Shown piece after piece: positions 5,188-8,476 of a DNA stretch of 8,476 nt; within the stretch, counting starts at the first letter, position 1, and every line of letters starts with the position of its first letter. A program made the position numbers and the translations under genes. The stretch covers positions 1-8,476 of the forward strand of contig JAUVVE010000027.1 of the NCBI GenBank assembly GCA_030604795.1, read 5' to 3'. The DNA is from Dehalococcoidia bacterium (GTDB taxonomy: Bacteria > Chloroflexota > Dehalococcoidia > GIF9 > UBA5629). The notes beneath the pieces are model-generated. The model did no database searches, was not told the DNA's origin, and saw only the letters and a program-made list of their open reading frames with translations.

Positions 5188-7053
5188 CTACCGGAGCACT
5201 CGCTCGTCGCCGACACGGCGCGTCAGTTTCTTCTCGTCCATGTGCTCCAGCAGCGCCGTGGCATGCTTTCGGCTGGTGCCCAGCATGTCTCTCACCTCGG
5301 CGAGGGTCACCCTACCCCGCTCTCGCAGAAAAGCGATAACCTTGTCCACCATTTCTTGGTAGGCAGACGCTGAAAAGACCACACCACCACCTACCTTTAC
5401 CACCTTGTTCTGCTCAATTAGCAAGTTGAGCAATTCAGGCTCAACGGTTACCTCCGCGGACGGGGTATACGGATTCTGACTCAGGGCAAGTAGAAACGCG
5501 TCAACCTTTGCTTGTTGGTCTTGAGTGAGTTGGATCCGATGAGAAGGAAGACGAACGGCTACTCCTTCTTCAACCAAGATACCGTCATCGAAGAGCTTCC
5601 CCAAGGCCGCAGAGTGTGGCGCCAGCCTCAACCTACTGCTCAGCTCCCCTTTGGGCATGCCCGCCCGGGTGGGGAATCTCCCATGATAGCCTTGTACTAC
5701 AGTCTCAGCTTTCTTCGCTAAACGGTCCCAGCCAGAACTGGTGTAAAGAAGGCGGTGAGCCCCTCGTCCTACTGCCACCACTTTTCCCTGTTCAGTGAGT
5801 TCATCCACGACTCTACGGGCCTCGTCAGCCGATAGATTGCACTGTACTAGAAGGGGCTCCAGCTCCAGCGGCTGATTCATCTCCAACGTCGCCACCACCA
5901 CCTCTTCTACTGCGCCCTCTCCCGCGACCCTCAAGCTTTCGATGACAGCCGGCCGAAACCGCCTATGGCGCGGGGCATGAGAAGCAACAATATCACCGCC
6001 GCCCAACGTATCCATTGGCGAACGGATAATGAAATGGTCACCCTTAACCACAGCCACTGGCTTCACCAAGGCAAGCTGAGCCCAGGTAGTATCTTCAGGA
6101 CCCAGCTTCTCCTTCTCCACAAGATGAACTCTGGCCACGACCTCGCTAGCACCGGAGTAAAAGCTGACAGTAGCGCCATGGCGCAGCGCATGCTTCAAGT
6201 CCGAGAGCATACGAAGCCTTACGTCTACCCTCGTGGTTGGTACCAACCAGCCGGGCCGGGTAAGCACATTCCCACGCTCCAACTGAGAAGGCGCCACTCC
6301 AACTAAATTGGCCGCCACCCGACTGCCTGGACTGGCCGTATCAACCCGAGTCTTGTGGGTTTGCAGTCCCCGCAGCCTGCCCTTCAGTCCCGACGGAATG
6401 ACCTCCACATCCTCCCCCACCGACAGCGAGCCATCGACCAACGTTCCAGTGACCACAGTACCAGAGCCGGTTATGGTGAAAGCACGGTCTATCGCCAGCC
6501 TGGGTCTGCCAATATCCTTTCTAGGCTCAGCAGAGACCAGAAGCCGGTCCATAGCAGACACCAGGCTCGGCAACCCCTCTCCAGTCATCGCCGACACCGT
6601 AACGATGGGAGCGGCAGACAGACTGGTCGATCTCATCAGCTCCTCTACTTCTAGTTTGACCAAGGTGACCAACTCCTCATCTACCAGGTCCATCTTGGTG
6701 ATGACCACAATACCTGTTTTTATGTCAAGCAAATCAAGTATGGCCAGGTGCTCTCTGGTCTGAGGCATTATGCCCTCGTCAGCAGCGACGACAAGCAGAG
6801 CCAAATCGATTCCACCTACTCCAGCCAGCATATTCCTAACAAAACGCTCATGCCCGGGGACATCAACAACTCCCACGTCATGCCCGCTGGGCAGTCTCAG
6901 CCAGGCAAAACCGAGGTCGATTGTCATGCCCCGCTCTTTTTCTTCACGGAGCCGGTCCGGGTCTATTCCCGTCAACGCATGCACCAAGACCGACTTGCCG
7001 TGGTCTATATGACCCGCGGTGCCTATCACAAACATCCTATTTGCTTCTACCAT
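5188..7053 (-). CDS. selB: Selenocysteine-specific translation elongation factor SelB
   Basis: SelB is the GTPase that carries selenocysteyl-tRNA-Sec to the ribosome and binds the SECIS hairpin beside the UGA codon. The 621-residue protein begins with an EF-Tu-like G domain: G1 GHIDHGKS (residues 14-21), Thr44 of G2, G3 DVPGH (64-68), G4 TKMD (119-122) and G5-like SAM (154-156). Beta-barrel domains follow (ITGSGTVVTGTL is the domain II signature). From about residue 380 come the C-terminal winged-helix repeats, ending in EVRDMLGTSRKHATALLEHM and the RVGDERVLR terminus typical of the RNA-binding domain. The start is uncertain: ATG 7053 has GGGAG only one base upstream, and Met7 (ATG at 7035-7033) would begin at MFVIGTAGHIDHGK, as many SelB proteins do. 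It lies 79 bases downstream of selA and is probably co-transcribed with it. Confidence 0.96.
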   Translation of the reverse strand: MVEANRMFVIGTAGHIDHGKSVLVHALTGIDPDRLREEKERGMTIDLGFAWLRLPSGHDVGVVDVPGHERFVRNMLAGVGGIDLALLVVAADEGIMPQTREHLAILDLLDIKTGIVVITKMDLVDEELVTLVKLEVEELMRSTSLSAAPIVTVSAMTGEGLPSLVSAMDRLLVSAEPRKDIGRPRLAIDRAFTITGSGTVVTGTLVDGSLSVGEDVEVIPSGLKGRLRGLQTHKTRVDTASPGSRVAANLVGVAPSQLERGNVLTRPGWLVPTTRVDVRLRMLSDLKHALRHGATVSFYSGASEVVARVHLVEKEKLGPEDTTWAQLALVKPVAVVKGDHFIIRSPMDTLGGGDIVASHAPRHRRFRPAVIESLRVAGEGAVEEVVVATLEMNQPLELEPLLVQCNLSADEARRVVDELTEQGKVVAVGRGAHRLLYTSSGWDRLAKKAETVVQGYHGRFPTRAGMPKGELSSRLRLAPHSAALGKLFDDGILVEEGVAVRLPSHRIQLTQDQQAKVDAFLLALSQNPYTPSAEVTVEPELLNLLIEQNKVVKVGGGVVFSASAYQEMVDKVIAFLRERGRVTLAEVRDMLGTSRKHATALLEHMDEKKLTRRVGDERVLR

Positions 7054-7132
7054 ACTCCCGTCCAGAGTAACTGCATAGCTGCTTTGTCACAAAACCGATG
7101 GCGAGAACTGAGCGAGATAACCTGCGCTGGTG

Positions 7133-8476
7133 CTACCTCAGGCTTTCAGCTGCCCTGTGAAGTGTCTGGAGCAAAACGTCATCCTCTTCAGGGAGGACAG
7201 ACCTTGGATCGAGAAACAGAACATCCTCGCTTATGCGTCCGACAACCGGTGGGTCCTGACACCGCAGCCAGTGAGCTAATGAAGCCGAGGTGTTTCTTGC
7301 CTTCCCCTTCCCACCAATAGCAACAAGCTTGGTGAGCAGTGTATTCCCAGGTAGGCTGCCTCCACCAACCATACTCTCTCCTTCAACTACCTCTGCCAGG
7401 CCGCCAAGAGCCTCAGCCCAAAGTCTGGCCCGTCTCTCGACTTCGTCCAGAGGCATCGATATCATCCGCCACACCGGTATCTTCTCCACCACCTCATCTT
7501 TCAGGTAATGAACTAACGTGGCCGCCAACCCGGCTAGTCTAATCTTATCGGTTCTGACTGCCCGAGCCAGTGCGTGCCTCTTCAGCTTATCGACAAGGAG
7601 CTTCCTGCCCACTATGATCCCTGCCTGAGGACCACCCACGAGCTTGTCTCCAGAAAAGAAAGCCAACCCAACGCCGAGAGCCATGCTCTGTTGCACCATA
7701 GGCTCTGCGTCAAGACCGAACATGGTCGTGTCCAAGAAACAACCGCTGCCCAAGTCATCTAACACGGGAAGGCAATGCTTATCGCCGAGCGCAACCATCT
7801 CCTCAAGGCTAACCGCATGGGTGAAGCCCTCCACCCTGAAATTGCTGGCATGGACACGCAATAGTGCTGCTGTCCGTGTATTAATGGCTTGTTCGTAATC
7901 GTTGGCATAGGTACAGTTGGTGGTACCCACCTCCACCAGCTTCGCCCCACTCTGTCTCATTACGTCAGGGATACGAAAGCCACCACCGATTTCTACAGCC
8001 TGCCCTCGGGAAACAATCACCTCTCTTCTTTTGGCCAAGGCAGTAAGGGCCAGTAGTACAGCTGAAGCGTTGTTGTTGACCACCAGCGCCGCCTCAGCTC
8101 CAGCTAGTTGACACAGAAGCTGCTCAATGTGAACGTGTCGAGAGCCCCGGGATCCGCCGTCGAGGTCAAACTCCAGGTTGCAATAACCCTTGCTGACCGA
8201 GTCCATGGCCGCCATTGCCTCTTTGCTAAGGGGGGCACGACCCAAATTGGTATGAAGTATTACGCCACTGGCATTGATTACAGGGCGCAGGCTTGGCTGT
8301 GCTAGCGCCTGTGCCCCAGAGCATACCGATTCTATTATCTCGTCAACCGAAGGACACGCCTTCCCGAGCGTGATCGAATGACGGTCTTGCTCCAGGCGTT
8401 GACGAACCAGGTCTACAACCAGGCTGCGCGCATAAACCTCCTGAAGCTGTCTGAGCCTTTCCTCAGAGAGCAACAC
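7133..8476 (-). CDS. selA: L-seryl-tRNA(Sec) selenium transferase SelA (N-terminus cut by window)
   Basis: SelA is a pyridoxal-phosphate enzyme, decameric in studied bacteria, that converts seryl-tRNA-Sec to selenocysteyl-tRNA-Sec using selenophosphate. The 447 visible residues contain the family blocks RPVINASGVILHTNLGRAPL (63-82), GSRHVHIE (111-118) and SGDKLVGGPQAG, with the PLP lysine at visible residue 278. The equivalent E. coli lysine is residue 295, which suggests that about 17 N-terminal residues lie beyond the window. The GTG at the very end (8476-8474) therefore probably encodes an internal Val. The first visible residues (LLSEERLRQLQEVYARSLVVDLVRQ) align with the E. coli N-terminal tRNA-contacting region. 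The visible part looks intact, with no frameshift. It is the upstream gene of a selA-selB operon, whose promoter lies outside the window. Confidence 0.96.
   Translation of the reverse strand: MLLSEERLRQLQEVYARSLVVDLVRQRLEQDRHSITLGKACPSVDEIIESVCSGAQALAQPSLRPVINASGVILHTNLGRAPLSKEAMAAMDSVSKGYCNLEFDLDGGSRGSRHVHIEQLLCQLAGAEAALVVNNNASAVLLALTALAKRREVIVSRGQAVEIGGGFRIPDVMRQSGAKLVEVGTTNCTYANDYEQAINTRTAALLRVHASNFRVEGFTHAVSLEEMVALGDKHCLPVLDDLGSGCFLDTTMFGLDAEPMVQQSMALGVGLAFFSGDKLVGGPQAGIIVGRKLLVDKLKRHALARAVRTDKIRLAGLAATLVHYLKDEVVEKIPVWRMISMPLDEVERRARLWAEALGGLAEVVEGESMVGGGSLPGNTLLTKLVAIGGKGKARNTSASLAHWLRCQDPPVVGRISEDVLFLDPRSVLPEEDDVLLQTLHRAAESLR

Noticed and set aside
7083..7093. Palindrome TTTGT-C-ACAAA in the 79-base selA-selB gap
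   Set aside because: It is only an 11-base palindrome with no adjacent promoter boxes. It does not match an FNR or CRP site and could easily be chance.
6748..7320. 190-codon plus-strand open frame across the selA-selB junction
   Set aside because: It is antisense to the conserved SelB G domain and the SelA C-terminus, resembles no protein I know and has no convincing ribosome binding site.

Overview
The window reads as one bacterial functional cluster for a membrane-bound, exported, probably selenocysteine-containing formate dehydrogenase. It carries the respiratory formate dehydrogenase genes, the Tat translocase that would export the enzyme, and three of the components that insert selenocysteine (Sec). 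Strong AGGAGG-type ribosome binding sites, four-iron-sulfur-cluster and b-heme subunits, and Sec use in formate dehydrogenase point to an anaerobic or facultative bacterium. The KKATFDLT segment of the TatB-like protein resembles what I remember of Tat proteins from Chloroflexota (Dehalococcoidia). That phylum assignment is a weak inference and needs a search.

Layout, plus strand. Positions 1-1074 hold the C-terminal third of the formate dehydrogenase catalytic subunit, cut by the window edge. It is followed by the iron-sulfur beta subunit (1088-1891), the cytochrome b gamma subunit (1916-2557) and the maturation factor FdhE (2554-3420), which is coupled to gamma by a GTGA overlap. A near-consensus sigma-70-type promoter (3478-3506) then opens a second unit: tatA (3545-3754), a TatB-like gene with five 11-residue repeats (3883-4314), tatC (4304-5062), and only 11 bases later a complete tRNA-Sec gene (selC, 5074-5170).

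Layout, minus strand. selA (8476 to 7133, lacking about 17 N-terminal codons at the window edge) and selB (7053 to 5188) form an operon that converges on selC. Only 17 bases separate the selC 3' end from the selB stop, and no clear terminator lies between them.

How it fits together. SelA converts seryl-tRNA-Sec (the selC product) to selenocysteyl-tRNA. SelB delivers it to UGA codons marked by a SECIS element. The expected client is the formate dehydrogenase alpha subunit, whose active-site region lies upstream of the window. FdhE helps mature the enzyme, TatABC exports the folded alpha-beta complex, and the gamma subunit passes electrons to the quinone pool. The window lacks selD (selenophosphate synthetase) and fdhD. 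There is no gene-free stretch longer than 130 bases, and I see no mobile element, CRISPR array or rRNA.
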